Assembly (NCBI RefSeq): GCF_000003815.2
Contig: NC_049980.1
Location: 18,668,003-18,732,002, forward strand
Source of the DNA: Branchiostoma floridae
Taxonomy: Eukaryota > Chordata > Leptocardii > Amphioxiformes > Branchiostomatidae
DNA length: 64,000 nucleotides
Reading direction: 5' to 3'
Made by a program: the position numbers and the translations under genes. Shown piece by piece: positions 37,028 to 48,939 of the stretch (positions are counted from its first letter, which is position 1; each line of letters begins with the position of its first letter). The notes under the pieces are model-generated. The model did not search any database. It worked only from the letters and a program-made list of their open reading frames with translations, and was not told the origin of the DNA.

Positions 37028-37774
37028 GCAACAACCAAACAATAAATTTTAAGTCATCCAATCATGACTGGACGGAAGTATCAAGAGGACACCAGTTGAA
37101 ATTAAAAAGAATCACAGCGAGAACAAACAAGCGATTGCATTACTTCACAAATCGTGTCTTGTTTTCAGAAAGTTTCTGTAATTTCCTCCGACAAGAAGGC
37201 TATGTCTTCAGTTGCACCATGTTGTAATGAGTCTGTATGTAGGTTGATATTGCATTGAGAATTACACAGGAATATACATGTACAAGAAGTTTCATTCAGA
37301 CGGCGGCATTACGGCTCATTCCGCGTCTCTTGTGAAGGGATATTAGGAAGGTGGCACGAATTTTTTATTCCTGCTGATTCGGTTTGAGTGTGAATTTCGA
37401 AGGCCCTCTAAGAAAATCTGTGCTTATGTGTTTCAGACAAAAACGGAGCAGCCCGAAAGCGAAGATCTGCTTTGTTTGAGAGTAGCTAAACAATAATATT
37501 TATTAATATACAACACCTAACCCCCATGACCCTGTAGTCGTCAACACAAAGTAGACAAACTAAGAACGTGCTAAAGCTCAAAGTCCACTCGCAATACCGC
37601 TGGGTAAGACTCGAATTCAGAGGACAAACAGTTGAACTGTTGATATCATCATTGCTGTCGTCAAATAGGCATCGCAGAGCTACAATTTCTTCAAGCCAAC
37701 GAACCAAGTTCTATCTGACGCTTAAAGGCTGTTCCATAATCTTTGAACGATCTCACCACTAAAACGTGACCATC
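37028..37774. other. Spacer upstream of SLC31 copy 2
   Basis: No gene recognised. Should contain the promoter and leader of copy 2; no TATA box or CRE is obvious. Confidence 0.4.
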
Positions 37775-38724
37775 ATGGATATGCCGATGTCTTTCTACTT
37801 CTCCAGCCGTGCTACCATATTGTTTGAGGGCTGGTCAGTTCAGGATGTGGTGGGTGTGGTCTTCAGTGTGGTGGGGATCGTGTGTATAGCAGCTCTGATG
37901 GAGGGACTGACGCGTTTTGTGTGGTGGCTGGGGAAAAGGAGACAAGAAGGCCTCTTGGATGTGAGAAATGGTGGCCGCTTGCAGACGTCTCCACATAAAC
38001 AGGGGTGAGGTATAACTAGCAGTTACGATTAAACGTTCCGCATTTCAATTAAAAGAATCTAGAGGAGGCAACACATTTAAAAAGTATATCGGAAAGTCGT
38101 TCCCACATAATAATGCTCGTGAAAATAGCCCACAGTCACGTTTCACGCTTGGATTGGAACGCCGTTCTAGTGTTTGCCCCGACCGTTGTTGTTTATGTAC
38201 TTTTGTTTAATAATTATTCTCCATTGTTAGTGTCACTTCATATCAAAGATTCTTCTCCGAAAGAACAAAAGCCACGGATTTACCAGTAATAATGTTTTAT
38301 GAAGCTTTGCTTTTCTATTGTTCAACTTTGTTTCGTGTATTCTGGTTGACTGATGTCTCACAACGTCCACGTCAATTTTACAGATAAATCCAGAGATGAA
38401 TCCTAAGTTGCAGTTCCCATGTGGCTGCGTGGCCTTATGGCAATAGAAGTGTGGCATGGGTGTCGGCATATACTCAATATGCTTTCACCCAAACTTAACT
38501 TTAACTTTATACGCTACAGGTTGATGTACCACCTGGCGCAGTCCCTGCTCCACGTGCTGCAGGTGGTGCTGGCCTACTGTCTGATGCTGGTGGTCATGAC
38601 CTACAACGGCTGGCTGGCCATCGCAGTCTTCCTGGGTGCCGGCCTGGGTTACTTCGTCTTTTCAGCAGATATGGGTGTAAGAGTGGAAACTGTCGACATA
38701 CTGCCCAACGCAAAACAGGTGTGA
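37775..38724 (+). CDS. SLC31A2-like: CTR2-type copper transporter, copy 2
   Basis: Exons 37775-38004 and 38520-38724 (TGA), joined in phase 2, encode 144 residues, essentially the length of human CTR2 (143). The N-terminus [20 protein letters not shown] and the loop motif RFVWWLGKRRQ are close to copy 1; the cytosolic loop is shorter. Exon 2 encodes MLVVM (TM2) and GAGLG (TM3). Its first 134 nt from 38527 are identical to copy 3, including synonymous sites, although the first exons differ widely. The intron is only 515 bp. An AATAAA at 39249-39254 follows. Confidence 0.92.
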
Positions 38725-39248
38725 AAAACATGGTCATCCGTTACCCGTGTGCTTTCAGTAAAGAAAGTGGTCGATGTTCACCATTAGAGGGACGGAAATA
38801 GAGAGTTTAACTTTTCGCGCAATTTGCCGCGATGAGTGGGGATACGTTTAAGACCGCATCCTCACTGCAATGCTACCTAGCAGTGAGCAGTAGAACTAAC
38901 TACCCCGCCCAAGGTGGGGTAACGACCTTCGGAAGCGGACCAAATAGCTAACAAGGCTGGATTCCACGCTTAAGTACAACCAGTTAGTATTGCTCTGATG
39001 ACCTTAACGTCAGGACTATCGAAATGTTGACTGGTAAATCATTTTGATTGTACAACCAAGAACTGCATTACCTGCATTATTTTTGTAAGTTGATGTATCA
39101 TTGCAATGAGATTCTTTAATGATGAGGAGGTTATGACTGTTTTTAATTGACATGTAAATAATGATCACTGTATGTACTAGTATGATGTCTGTATGAAATC
39201 CAGGAAGATTAGTGGCGTGCCCCAGGTCACGTCACTAATGGATTTTCA

Positions 39249-39254
39249 AATAAA
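39249..39254 (+). terminator. Polyadenylation signal of SLC31 copy 2
   Basis: AATAAA about 525 nt after the TGA of copy 2, just before the Helentron-like element B. Confidence 0.5.
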
Positions 39255-39286
39255 GTCTCAAAGTCTCTATATAATAATGATTATAA

Positions 39287-40215
39287 CTAGAGTTCGGCGA
39301 CCTCATACCTCCATGAAATATTTAGAGCTATTGTAAATTTCATGCAATTGACTAACACATTAACATAATTCATGTATGGTGTTGTTCATCATTGACTAAC
39401 GTACACGTCACAATTATAAAATTCCCATTATTATCAATAAAGCAGTTTTGCAATTTTTACATAATAATTGCTATATTGCCATAAGTCCCCATTTGCGTAA
39501 CATGCATGTCATGATGAACATCTTTGCCCAAGCTACCTGCATGCCTGAGATGATGCCGATCCGTCAATCCTTTCTGCAGTTATCCTCTTTGGAATGTCTT
39601 GACAAAAACGACCCTGCAGTTCCGAAATTAAATGTTAGAGAGCTGAAACCTGCCCCGCTTTGTCATGACACTGCAAGCTATCTACTAGCCAAATGTCAAG
39701 ACCATATCACGTCCAGGACAAGACATACACAGAGAAAACTGCTATGATAGAATATTCTCATTAATTATGCAAATGAACTTCTATTTTGCATAATCAGTAT
39801 GTCATTTTGTACAACATTGTCTAAGGTATCTACATACCAAAAATCATGAAAATCCGTTAATTGTTCCCTTCTTGAGTTATCGTCTTCAGAAGTTTTTGAC
39901 AAAAACGCCCCTGCTATCCCAAAACTAGCCGCCCAACTACTGTCACTTATTCCTAAGCACAAGAGCTACCCCAAAATCATGACCATAGCTTGATCAGAAC
40001 ACGAGATAGCAAACCCCGAAGTTGCGCTGCAGTATTAAGGGAAGCCGCTAGTGGGCCCAAAATCTATTTCCAGCTTTCATTACACCCCACAAACACACCA
40101 AGTATGAAACCAATCCATTCAGCCGTTGTTGAGTTATCTTGTTCACAGACACACAAACGTTACAGTACACTGAAATTGTAACCTCCATGACATTTCATGT
40201 TCATCATGGAGGTAA
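39287..40215 (-). mobile_element. Helentron-like non-autonomous element, copy B
   Basis: Read on the minus strand it starts near TTACCTCCATGATGAACATG with the hairpin partner ATGGAGGT and ends ATTTCATGGAGGTATGAGG then CCGAACTCTAG followed by T. Subterminal inverted repeats (ACCTCCATGAAAT-like) plus a CTAG|T terminus and no TIR or target duplication match Helitron/Helentron-type elements. It aligns along its length to copy A at 8532-9560 in the opposite orientation. No Rep/helicase coding sequence is present. Confidence 0.65.
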
Positions 40216-40369
40216 TAATCGTAAGGACATCAAGTAGTTTTCAACATCAAACTTGATATGTCTCTTTTTTTATAATCATAGTCAAAGTAAAATCATTCCC
40301 ATCTCATCTATGTTAGGTGCATTACTGCCAAAGTACTTCGATCTAAAGGTCGTTCAAGAAGGGCAATAA

Positions 40370-40377
40370 TGACGTCA
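40370..40377. promoter_or_regulatory. Perfect CRE palindrome upstream of SLC31 copy 3
   Basis: TGACGTCA lies 113 nt before the ATG of copy 3, in the expected proximal promoter. Copies 1 and 2 show no equivalent site at that distance. Confidence 0.45.
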
Positions 40378-40490
40378 CGCTTGGTTGTAAAGCAAATATG
40401 TAAAACGTGGGCAGGGGGCAGAGTCCTTGGTCCAACCAAGGAGCTTCTTTTCCCGAACAGCCGTGACAGAGAGACCCTGCCGGAGCAAAC

Positions 40491-41827
40491 ATGGATATGC
40501 CTATGTCCTTCTACTGGTCGAACCAGGCCATCATTCTGTTCGACGGCTGGTCTGTACAAGATGCGACCGGTATGGCCTTCAGTGTGATCGGGATCATTTG
40601 CGCGGGCGCGCTGTTCGAGGGGGTAAAGCGGCTGGTGGGCTGGGTGGGGAAGGGGAAGGGGATGTTGGTCAACAGGGACACAGGAGACACGTCTGACCCC
40701 GAGGAGAGGACACCGCTGCTCAAGTCACCACCGGACGTTGCTCTGACCAGGAAGAGAAAGTGAGTAGGTTGGGCCTGAATTTTGTACATCATTCAAGTGA
40801 ATATGTGTACTGTACTGATTTACAGCGAAACCCACTGAGGGGCTTCAGCGTACGACTAGGTTCTCTGACTCACCAGTTATCATGCACGTACACCAGTCTC
40901 AAAGTCCACTTCAGAGTTGTACTTGTACATAACGGCGGAATTCGCCATCGCTAATGCGCACGTTCACATACCTTAAACTACAGTGCTCCTGTGTACAATT
41001 GACAGTGTTTGGATTATTGGATGCTAAGCGTGGCTTTCTTTTGAGATTTGGGATTACTCTAAACTGTGTTTTTTCGTGATGCAAAACGTGAAGGTACCTT
41101 ATTACCGGCTGCGAAACCTATCTGTAACGTCAGTAACTTACGTGATCAAATGTTACCGACCTCTGCTTTGCACCAACGGCTGGAGATAATCTGCTAATAT
41201 ATTACGCTATGTTGCTGATACGTGAGACGTCATCTTTGCAAGTTATTTGCATACATATATGTACATACATCATGCTCCTGTAACCGAAAATATTCCATCA
41301 GACTTTATCAACTTATTTTTATGTTAAACCTCACCAATGTCGCTATAAGAATTAACTGATAAGGCTGTTTGAAAGTGGTCGTTGATAATATTTTGTTCGT
41401 ACATTTTGTTGTTAGCAATCACGACCATGACTTTGACTAAGGAGGCTATGTTCCTAAAGACGCCTTGATATTGAACCATTCGCTAATCATTGAAGGTTTG
41501 GGAGGAAACATTGAACATGGGCAAATCTAAACTATTAATAAATGTTCCTAACTTGGGACATGCAGTTAGGGTAGAGATATACATAATTCGATGCAAATTA
41601 TGCAACACTTCCGTTTTTCTAGACACATGTCTCACAACGCTGTTCTCTGCCGTTCGAGGTTACGGTACCACCTGGCGCAGTCCCTGCTCCACGTGCTGCA
41701 GGTGGTGCTGGCCTACTGTCTGATGCTGGTGGTCATGACCTACAACGGCTGGCTGGCCATCGCAGTCTTCCTGGGTGCCGGCCTGGGTTACTTCGTCTTC
41801 TTTGCAGACATGGAAATCAAAGCGTGA
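40491..41827 (+). CDS. SLC31A2-like: CTR2-type copper transporter, copy 3
   Basis: Exons 40491-40759 and 41659-41827 (TGA), joined in phase 2, encode 145 residues. The N-terminus [20 protein letters not shown] resembles the other copies, but the first exon is the most diverged of the three: the loop has GWVGKGKGM and an acidic/Ser stretch ([17 protein letters not shown]; the ERTPLL part resembles an acidic dileucine endosomal sorting signal). TM2 MLVVM and TM3 GAGLG are intact. The C-terminal tail is short (FADMEIKA). The start codon follows GGAGCAAAC, and a CRE lies 113 nt upstream. An AATAAA at 41998-42003 is 170 nt after the stop. Confidence 0.92.
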
Positions 41828-41997
41828 AAAGCTGAAGCCAGAATTTACCCACACACTTGTACAAACAATCTTGACAGCTCATATCAAACCACATAACACA
41901 GCACGGATAGCACATGACTTATGAAAAGCACTTAGATTGATTGGTCCACCATTGCGCAAGAGACATGTAGAAACTCCAGTTCTATCCCTCAACGACA

Positions 41998-42003
41998 AAT
42001 AAA
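41998..42003 (+). terminator. Polyadenylation signal of SLC31 copy 3
   Basis: AATAAA 170 nt after the stop codon, a normal distance for a short 3' UTR. Confidence 0.6.
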
Positions 42004-43585
42004 GGGAACGACGTCTCAGTAGGTGTCAAATCTGGACCCAGGGTCCACAATAACCATAAAACTATATAGATGCTCCCTGCTGACCTCTGCCAGGAGGTTT
42101 GAAAGCTGAATTAACTCTAGACCACATAAACTAATTAGAAGCCATGGGGAGTCCAGCCAGTGTCTGCTTCCAGGAACAAAGGGATGGTATTACGACATAA
42201 CGTTGAAAGTTATTAGCATATTAACTGTCAGATCTGTTTGAAAAGTTTTCTCCACTACTTGTCAACAAAATCCTGTCAAACAAAGCAAAATGACACATAA
42301 GCGTGCTGCAAGGCTAAAGACACCATACCATATTTTCTACAACATTAGGTTTGAAGGAAGAAATATCAGACCAGTGTTGAAAATTCAAAATGTTGCCAGA
42401 TTTCTTGTGCCTTTGAATTCAGTCTAGAAGTACATCTACACTCTTTCCTGTACTATCTTGCTCTCTACCTTTGTCTGAGTTACTGAATGTCATTATCATT
42501 GCTATTTAGATCTATGGTCATTTATTATCTTGCCTTTCAGAAGCTATTTGGTGTCTTGTTTTGAAATAAGAGCGGTCACCCTCATTGTATCTATATAGAA
42601 TAAGATCATTTATTTTGGTAAAGATCAGTCCCTCTCAGATTTATATTTCTTTTCAAGTAGTCATGAGCTTTCTGTTGGATTTTGTGTGTCTACAAATAGA
42701 ACTTGTAATCGTAGCACCGTCTTTGCAATGTGAATGAGTAGAATTACTTGTACAGTCACCACCAGCAACAAGGGTATAATATCTCAGTGCCCCAATGTTT
42801 CCCTTCCACAAAGTTCCAGGCTGGGCTTAGTGGGTCCGTGGTCATTACTTCACATGATTTTTGTTTAGAGAAAGCTTACAAATTTACTTTTTATGTGCAA
42901 ACAAACTAAAACTCTTTATCTATCTGTAACTATTTGAACTCTACAGTGTACGTATTAGCCCTGCTCCAGCACCCATGTTCATTGTATGAGAGCCTTTTGT
43001 AGACTGAACCCGGTAGTTTACGTTAGCCGAATTTATTGGGTGATTTTATAGTACCACCTTGGTCTGTGTAACGTCTATGTTGCTATGACGTCAAGAAGGA
43101 AACTGGACAATGAGGATGTGAATTAGTGATAGCAGTTTACTGTACGAAATACGAGTTGGAGGTTGTGAAGGGAAAGGGAGAATAAATGGATCACTTTGCA
43201 TTCCTTTGGCTGTAACTGCAAGGAATTAAAGTTGTGTATAGATTTCATCGTTCTTTGATTGGTCTACTTTCTGCCATCCACAAACTTCTAGCGGTGTGAT
43301 TTGAAGTAGTTTGTAACACTATTTATTATGGCTATGAACACTATTGGCACATGTATGATGTAAGTAAGTGTCCTCCATTCTGACAGTGAATCCTGGGAGA
43401 AATCCGGTTGGTCTGCAGTGGAAAGGATGCGGTCCCAAACGTGATTAAGCTCGTGTTCCCGTCATCATGGTTCAAGACTGAAGTAGGTATTATTCATTGA
43501 TTCGCCAACCTGAGCAAGCTATTCGCGGATGATGTAAGGTCATTTACAAGATGGTAGATTATCAACTGCAAAGTTTGCGTCAAAT
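42004..43585. other. Gene-free spacer after the SLC31 cluster
   Basis: No ORF of interest, no recognisable repeat boundary and no RNA gene were seen. Confidence 0.5.
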
Positions 43586-43740
43586 AGTCCATGGGCCAGA
43601 GGGGTTTTTGGTACCACCGAGAGGGACAAGTGCTATCATGGATTTTTTGTATTAGTAGGAACCAAAGTTTATTTTAAGCCACGATAACCAGTTGTCATGC
43701 ACAGCTTTCCTACTGTAATCACGTGACCAAGTGACGTCAT
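43586..43740 (+). repeat. Left arm of an inverted-repeat pair
   Basis: Starts AGTCCATGGGCCAG, contains TTGGTACC, GGGACAA and ACGATAACCAGTTGTCATGC, and ends ACGTGACCAAGTGACGTCA. The reverse complement of 52394-52558 follows the same order of motifs. The arms are diverged but clearly related. Confidence 0.7.
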
Positions 43741-44099
43741 CCAAATTGACCTGGCCGTTTGGTCATTTATTGAAAAGGACGAGATAAATATGCAAAACAT
43801 TCAATAATTTCCAATGAAAATTGGTTTACATGTGAAAAATACCACAAGAATTACAAAGTATTAAGTTTTTTGTCGGTATTTAGCATCTTTAGGAAGTTAT
43901 GAATCTTTAAAGGCTGATTTTGGGGGTAATTTTTGCGTAAAAATTACATTGTTTACTTTCCAAAACCAGGCATTTATTCAGCCTGCCTATGGGGCCTTGT
44001 TTGATACGTTTTCGTGATTTGCCACATCTTTACCTGCATTTTGGGCTTTAAAGCAACAAAATCCGTCAATTCCAGCAGGAGTTACGAGTATTTCAATAA

Positions 44100-45472
44100 C
44101 TAGAGTTCCACGAACACATACCTTTGCCAAATAAACCAGGTTTGTTATGTAGAATGATGTCTGTAGACATAAATGTGTTACTCATTACAGTTTATTTTAT
44201 ATGCCTGGAGTTGGTTCATAACATTTTGCCATTGCTTATATAAATTAGATCCCTATTTACATAATAATATTAAATTGTATCAAGCATCACTTAAGCTATC
44301 AGCATACCAAAAATCATGATGATCCTTTCATCCCTTCGTGACTTATTCTCTTTCAAAGTAGGAAACTAAACCGGCTCCTGCAGTTCAAGAAAATATGTTA
44401 CCGGACCCAAACATACACCGCTTACTCTCTGCCACCTTTCTCAGTTACATATGTGACAAGTTTAAAAGTCCTATCACGGAATGCAGTGGATTTATCAACT
44501 TTACGCATTAATTATGCAAATTAGCTGTCAAGCTGTTAATTTGCATAATTAGTATCTCATTATGTAATTTCTTACTTAGGATATCTACATACCAAAAATC
44601 ATGATGATCCGTAACACGTTCATATTTTGCCATTATTTATGCAAATGAGATCATCATCTGCATAATCAATATATAAAGATATTTATTTATTTCTCAGATA
44701 CAAATGTGACAAGTTTGAAAGTCCTATAAAGGAATGCAGTGGATTTACAAACTTTCTTCATTATTTATGCAAATTAGCTATCGATTTGCATAATTAGAAT
44801 TCCATCATGTAAGTCTTCCCTTTGGCTATCTACATACCAAAAATCATGACGATCCGTCAACACGTCTATATTTTCTCATTAATTATGCAAATGAGGCCGC
44901 CATTTGCATAATTAATATGCATTGATATTTATCTCTTTCTCATCTATATATGTGACAAGTTGAAAAGTCCTATCATGAAATGCAGAGGATTTATAAACTT
45001 TCCTCATTAATTATGCTAATTAGTTGCTGATTTGCATAATTCGTATTTCATTATGTAAATTGTTACTTGGGCTATCTACATACCAAAAATCATGACAATC
45101 CATCAACACGTTCTCGAGCTATTCTCGTCCAAAGTTTGAAAGGAAATTGGCGACTGCAGTTCCAAACAAGCCGCTAGGGAGTCCAAACTTACAGCACTTA
45201 CTCTCTGCTCCAAGGGCTATCTACCACTAAAAAATCACAACCACAGCATGTCCAGAACACGAGATATCAAAAATTGAGTTTCTGCTGCAGTACCTTAGCA
45301 AGCCGCTAGGAGGCCCATTATCGAACTTGACCTTCGTTTTCCCGACCCCTATCCACCTACCAAATATCATCGGGATCCATCCAAGGCTTCTCGAGTTATA
45401 TTGTTAACAGACACACAGGCAGACAGACTCACAAGCCCAAAACATAACCTTAGCCATTCTGGCAAAGGTAAT
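44100..45472 (-). mobile_element. Helentron-like element, copy C, with internal tandem modules
   Basis: Its left end is CTAGAGTTCCACGA followed by ACATACCTTTGCCA (compare CTAGAGTTCGGCGACCTCAT in copy B). Its right end has the inverted partner TGGCAAAGGTAATTA. Inside, a ~245-287-bp module recurs, marked by CCAAAAATCATGA near 44304, 44591, 44836 and 45083, with TTATGCAAATGAG and TTTGCATAATTA between. No protein is encoded. Confidence 0.65.
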
Positions 45473-45663
45473 TACACCCAACGGACTTTTTATCAAATTT
45501 CTGCGAATATCGCAATGCATCATGGGTAATCCAAGAGACTGTCTATAAACTAATCCATGTGGCCGAGTCAAAATGTTGATTTTTCTCAACATTTGGGGTA
45601 GTAGTAGGGCATTGGTCCATACATACAAAAATGGCTAAGTTTTGGGTAAAGTGCTGTTCACCG

Positions 45664-45677
45664 GTTGCCATGGCAAC
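45664..45677. promoter_or_regulatory. Perfect palindromic X-box (RFX-type) GTTGCCATGGCAAC
   Basis: The 14-bp palindrome is the ideal RFX-factor X-box. A second exact copy is at 52214-52227 and weaker relatives occur near 51287, so it probably travels with a repeat family rather than serving a nearby gene. Confidence 0.45.
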
Positions 45678-46030
45678 GGCCATTTTTCTAATGGCGATTT
45701 TCATCTGTTTATGGTCATTCAGTCGTTTGTATCATGAGTCATCATTTGTTGTTGATGGTATCTGACGTAATTCCGACTTACTTATTTGGTGTTTACAAGT
45801 ATAGAATTCTGACCTATTTCCCATCTAATAGCAAAAGATATCTTTAAGTTAGTCTGAATACGGATACAATTTGTGGAAATCTCACTATTATAACTGAATC
45901 AAAAACCGCTGTAAAATGATATCCAAAATGTATCCAAAATAGCTTTTCAGTAACAAAGGGATGTTTGCTTTTGATACTTGGTGCAAAATAGGCAAAATAT
46001 AACCTTGATACTGTTGAAAGCATGATACCT

Positions 46031-46065
46031 GTTGTGTCACTATTGTGTCACTATTGTGTCACTCT
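46031..46065. repeat. Short tandem repeat, ~11-bp unit x 3
   Basis: ATTGTGTCACT is repeated three times in tandem (first unit GTTGTGTCACT). Confidence 0.85.
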
Positions 46066-46116
46066 TAGGTTACTGTTGGGGCATCTTACCACTTGCGCTA
46101 TTTTTTAACTTTCAAA

Positions 46117-46240
46117 AAGTCGTCGCGCTTGCTTGTGTCACCTCTAGGTTCGCTCGCGTCACCTCTAGGTTCCGTGGGGTTACGTCTGCGTTGTCGAACC
46201 CCGAAGCGACGCAAGCGTGACGCGAGTGTAGTGAGAGTGG
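46117..46240. repeat. Dispersed CpG-rich palindromic repeat, copy 1 (copy 2 at 46797-46935)
   Basis: CACCTCTAGGTTCG followed by GTTACGTCTGCG, TCGAACCCCG and GCAAGCGTG recurs in slightly altered form at 46797-46935. The arms (GCGCTTGC and GCAAGCG) are inverted, suggesting a small TIR element. Confidence 0.55.
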
Positions 46241-46244
46241 ACCT

Positions 46245-46375
46245 TCAGCACAGAACGCCCATATCGCCTGAGGAAATCTTTGTGTGAAACATTACTGACA
46301 TCTCCATAATAATCACGAAGAAGGGACACCTAGCTATAGACAGCTCTTTTGCATTTTTCTTTTGTCACATTTGTT
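46245..46375. repeat. Dispersed repeat, copy 1 (copy 2 at 47745-47880)
   Basis: CCGTATCGCCTGAGGAAA-like sequence, ACATCTCCATAAT and AAGAAGGGACACCTAGCTAT occur in the same order at 46245-46375 and 47745-47880. The following TCTGCATTTTTC(C/T)TTGGT motif appears a third time near 46538. No ORF is credible. Confidence 0.65.
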
Positions 46376-47989
46376 TGTAACATGATGGCAAATACGACCA
46401 AACGATAATCAAATGTTCAGATTTTCATTTGTACATGTAAACACACACCATCAGATTTGCCCAGTCACCGGTCAGGGCGCAGGCGCCAGCTGTGACAGCC
46501 TCTCTCGGGGCCCCTAGACTGCCCGATCTGGTCTTTCTGCATTTTTCCTTGGTAACCGCATTGGTTCCGAACTCGCAAACTGGGCTGGTCGGTATAACCT
46601 CGAGTTCCAGACTTGCAGTTTCTTGGTTAAAAACAAAAACACAGAACGAACGATTCCCGACTTGTCATCTCAAAGACGGTATGTGCTGTTTTGAACCTTT
46701 TGCATTTGTATTTAAAGATGATCATCACATTTTGTTACATCATTTCCTAGATTTTTCAGGGCCCACTAATTTTTCCCACCAAGTAACATTGTTAAAAACG
46801 TCGCACTTGCATCCGGCACCTCTAGGTTCGGTAGTGGTGTGGTTACCTCTAGATTTCGTGAATAATACATCTGCGATCTCGAACCCAGTAGTGCCGCAAG
46901 CGTGCCCCAAGTGCAGTGAGATACCACCTTAACTATTTCTCTAGCCCGGCTATTGGGCGTTCTACCTGCCCAGACCCAGGACTAGGCAAGCGTCGGCCTT
47001 TTGTTTTGACGTTCGATCTTTTTGGCTTCTGATCATGAATTGTCTGATTATGACGAGGTAACTATGCATGTGGCAGTAGACTAGGGTGGGCGAGAAGCAC
47101 TGCCAGTGCCGACCGAGGGGAAACTTTTATTACGAAGAAAATAAGGTGCACTGTTACAGGTAACGTTTGTAACTCCTGCCTATGATATAAGCCTTGGGTC
47201 GAAAAAAACTGTCATTTTTGGCTATCGTAAATGGAGACACAGTAAGGGGTGTGACTGGAAAATGAAGCATTGGAAAGAATGCTTTCTAAAGCAAAATATA
47301 GAGAACGTTTTCATGTAAGCTGACAAAATGTCCTGCAGAATGAAAGAATATTTATTGTTGGTGCATAAACGTTGACAAAACATTTCATCAACATCTTTCA
47401 TTGACGTCGTCAAATAAAGCTGGTCAGAATGGTGTAAAAATGTTTAAAGAGCAATTATCATGTTGCTTTCCTGTATCTATCTGAGGTGAATAAAACGGAG
47501 AAACTTCAATGTGGACGTTGCCTGGATTTAATGAATAGTTATACAACATGCATAAATGGTATGAAGTAGGTGGTTACGACCTAAAACCTGCACGATAAAT
47601 CAACTGTGATATTAATTAAGCAGTAAATACAGATTTGTGAGGAAAATCATTTTGCAAATACATATATTACATTTATCGGCATTTAATTTTTTGCAAACAC
47701 CGATGCAATATTTTGGTGTCACAATTAAGAAATGCCTTCTCATGAGCGCACAAAATGCCCGTATCGCCTGAGGAAAACTTTTGAGGGAAACAATACCGAC
47801 ATCTCCATAATGATTACCAAGAAGGGACACCTAGCTATAGACAGACCTGGTTAGTGTGGCTCTTCTGCATTTTTCTTTGGTCCCCCCATTTATGTCAAAC
47901 CCACAAGCTGGGCAGATCTTTAAATCCTGGGGCACAACCCGCCGTACGTGCAATTTGTCCGTACGTTTTTTGTGGAGGCCACGTCCGCC

Positions 47990-48919
47990 ACGTATTCCTG
48001 AAAACCCATATAGAGGTATCTGCAAAGAATGACTCACAACTTCTTCAGAAAGATCTGAACACCCTGGAAGAATGGCAAAGGAAATGGCTTATGCAGTTCA
48101 ATCCTGATAAGTGCTATATCATGCACATAACGAACAAACGCACACCAAATGTGTCCCCTTATCAGTTTTGTGGTCAGACATAAGCAACCACGAAAAGCCA
48201 CCCATACCTAGGTGTTACGTTAACAACTGGGCTGAAGTGGGGTGACCATGTTAACAAAATAACAACCAAGGCTAAACAGACATTGGGAGTGATCAAACGT
48301 AACTTGTTGGCATGCCCAGCCAGGGTAAAATCACTTACATACACGTCACTGGTAAGACCTAACCTTGAATATGCTGCAACGTACAGTATGGGATCCGTAT
48401 ACAAAGAAAGACAAAGATAAACTTGAAAGGGTACAGAACCAAGCTGCCCGATTCTGTACAAACAACTACAACAGGGATGCTAGTGTTACCAAAATGAAAA
48501 CAGATCTACAGTGGACATCACTTGAAGACAGAAGGAAAGCGTCCAGACTTTGCATGATGTACAAAATGACCAATAAGCTGGTGGACGTACCGACTGATAA
48601 GTATCTAATACCAGCTCAAAAAAGAACAAGAAACAGCCATGACTTCAAGTACCAGAGTTTCCAAGCTAGGATTGATGTGTCCAAAAATTCGTATTTTCCC
48701 AGAACTATCGTAGATTGGAATTTGTTATCACCAAGTACAGTAGGGGCATCTTCTCTGGATAGTTTTAAAGAACACTTGCAGATAGATGTGTAAAAGTTAG
48801 GTGTGACGGATCGTTCTGTGTAATATAACCAGCTGCTGCCGCACCGCGTGCCTGCGAAGCTGGTGTGTTACGTCGAATGGCGGTTATACCGGCTATATAG
48901 ATACAGATACAGATACAGA
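47990..48919 (+). mobile_element. 5'-truncated CR1/jockey-like LINE with broken RT ORF
   Basis: The frame from 48001 reads through LNTLEEWQRKWLMQFNPDKC (thumb region after the missing FADD catalytic box), hits an in-frame TAA at 48181, continues to YLGVTL, and shifts frame near 48380 to the C-terminal part (KLERVQNQAARF, then SLEDRRKASRLCMMYK) ending at 48793. It finishes with a tandem (AGATAC)n tail at 48899-48918. Short-repeat 3' tails and 5' truncation are typical of CR1/L2/jockey-type LINEs. It is a dead copy. Confidence 0.88.
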
Positions 48920-48939
48920 AAACGTGGGGAACGACTGGC

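Noticed and set aside
46492-46932. 146-codon plus-strand frame
   Set aside because: It spans pieces of at least two dispersed repeats and has no consistent start or homology.
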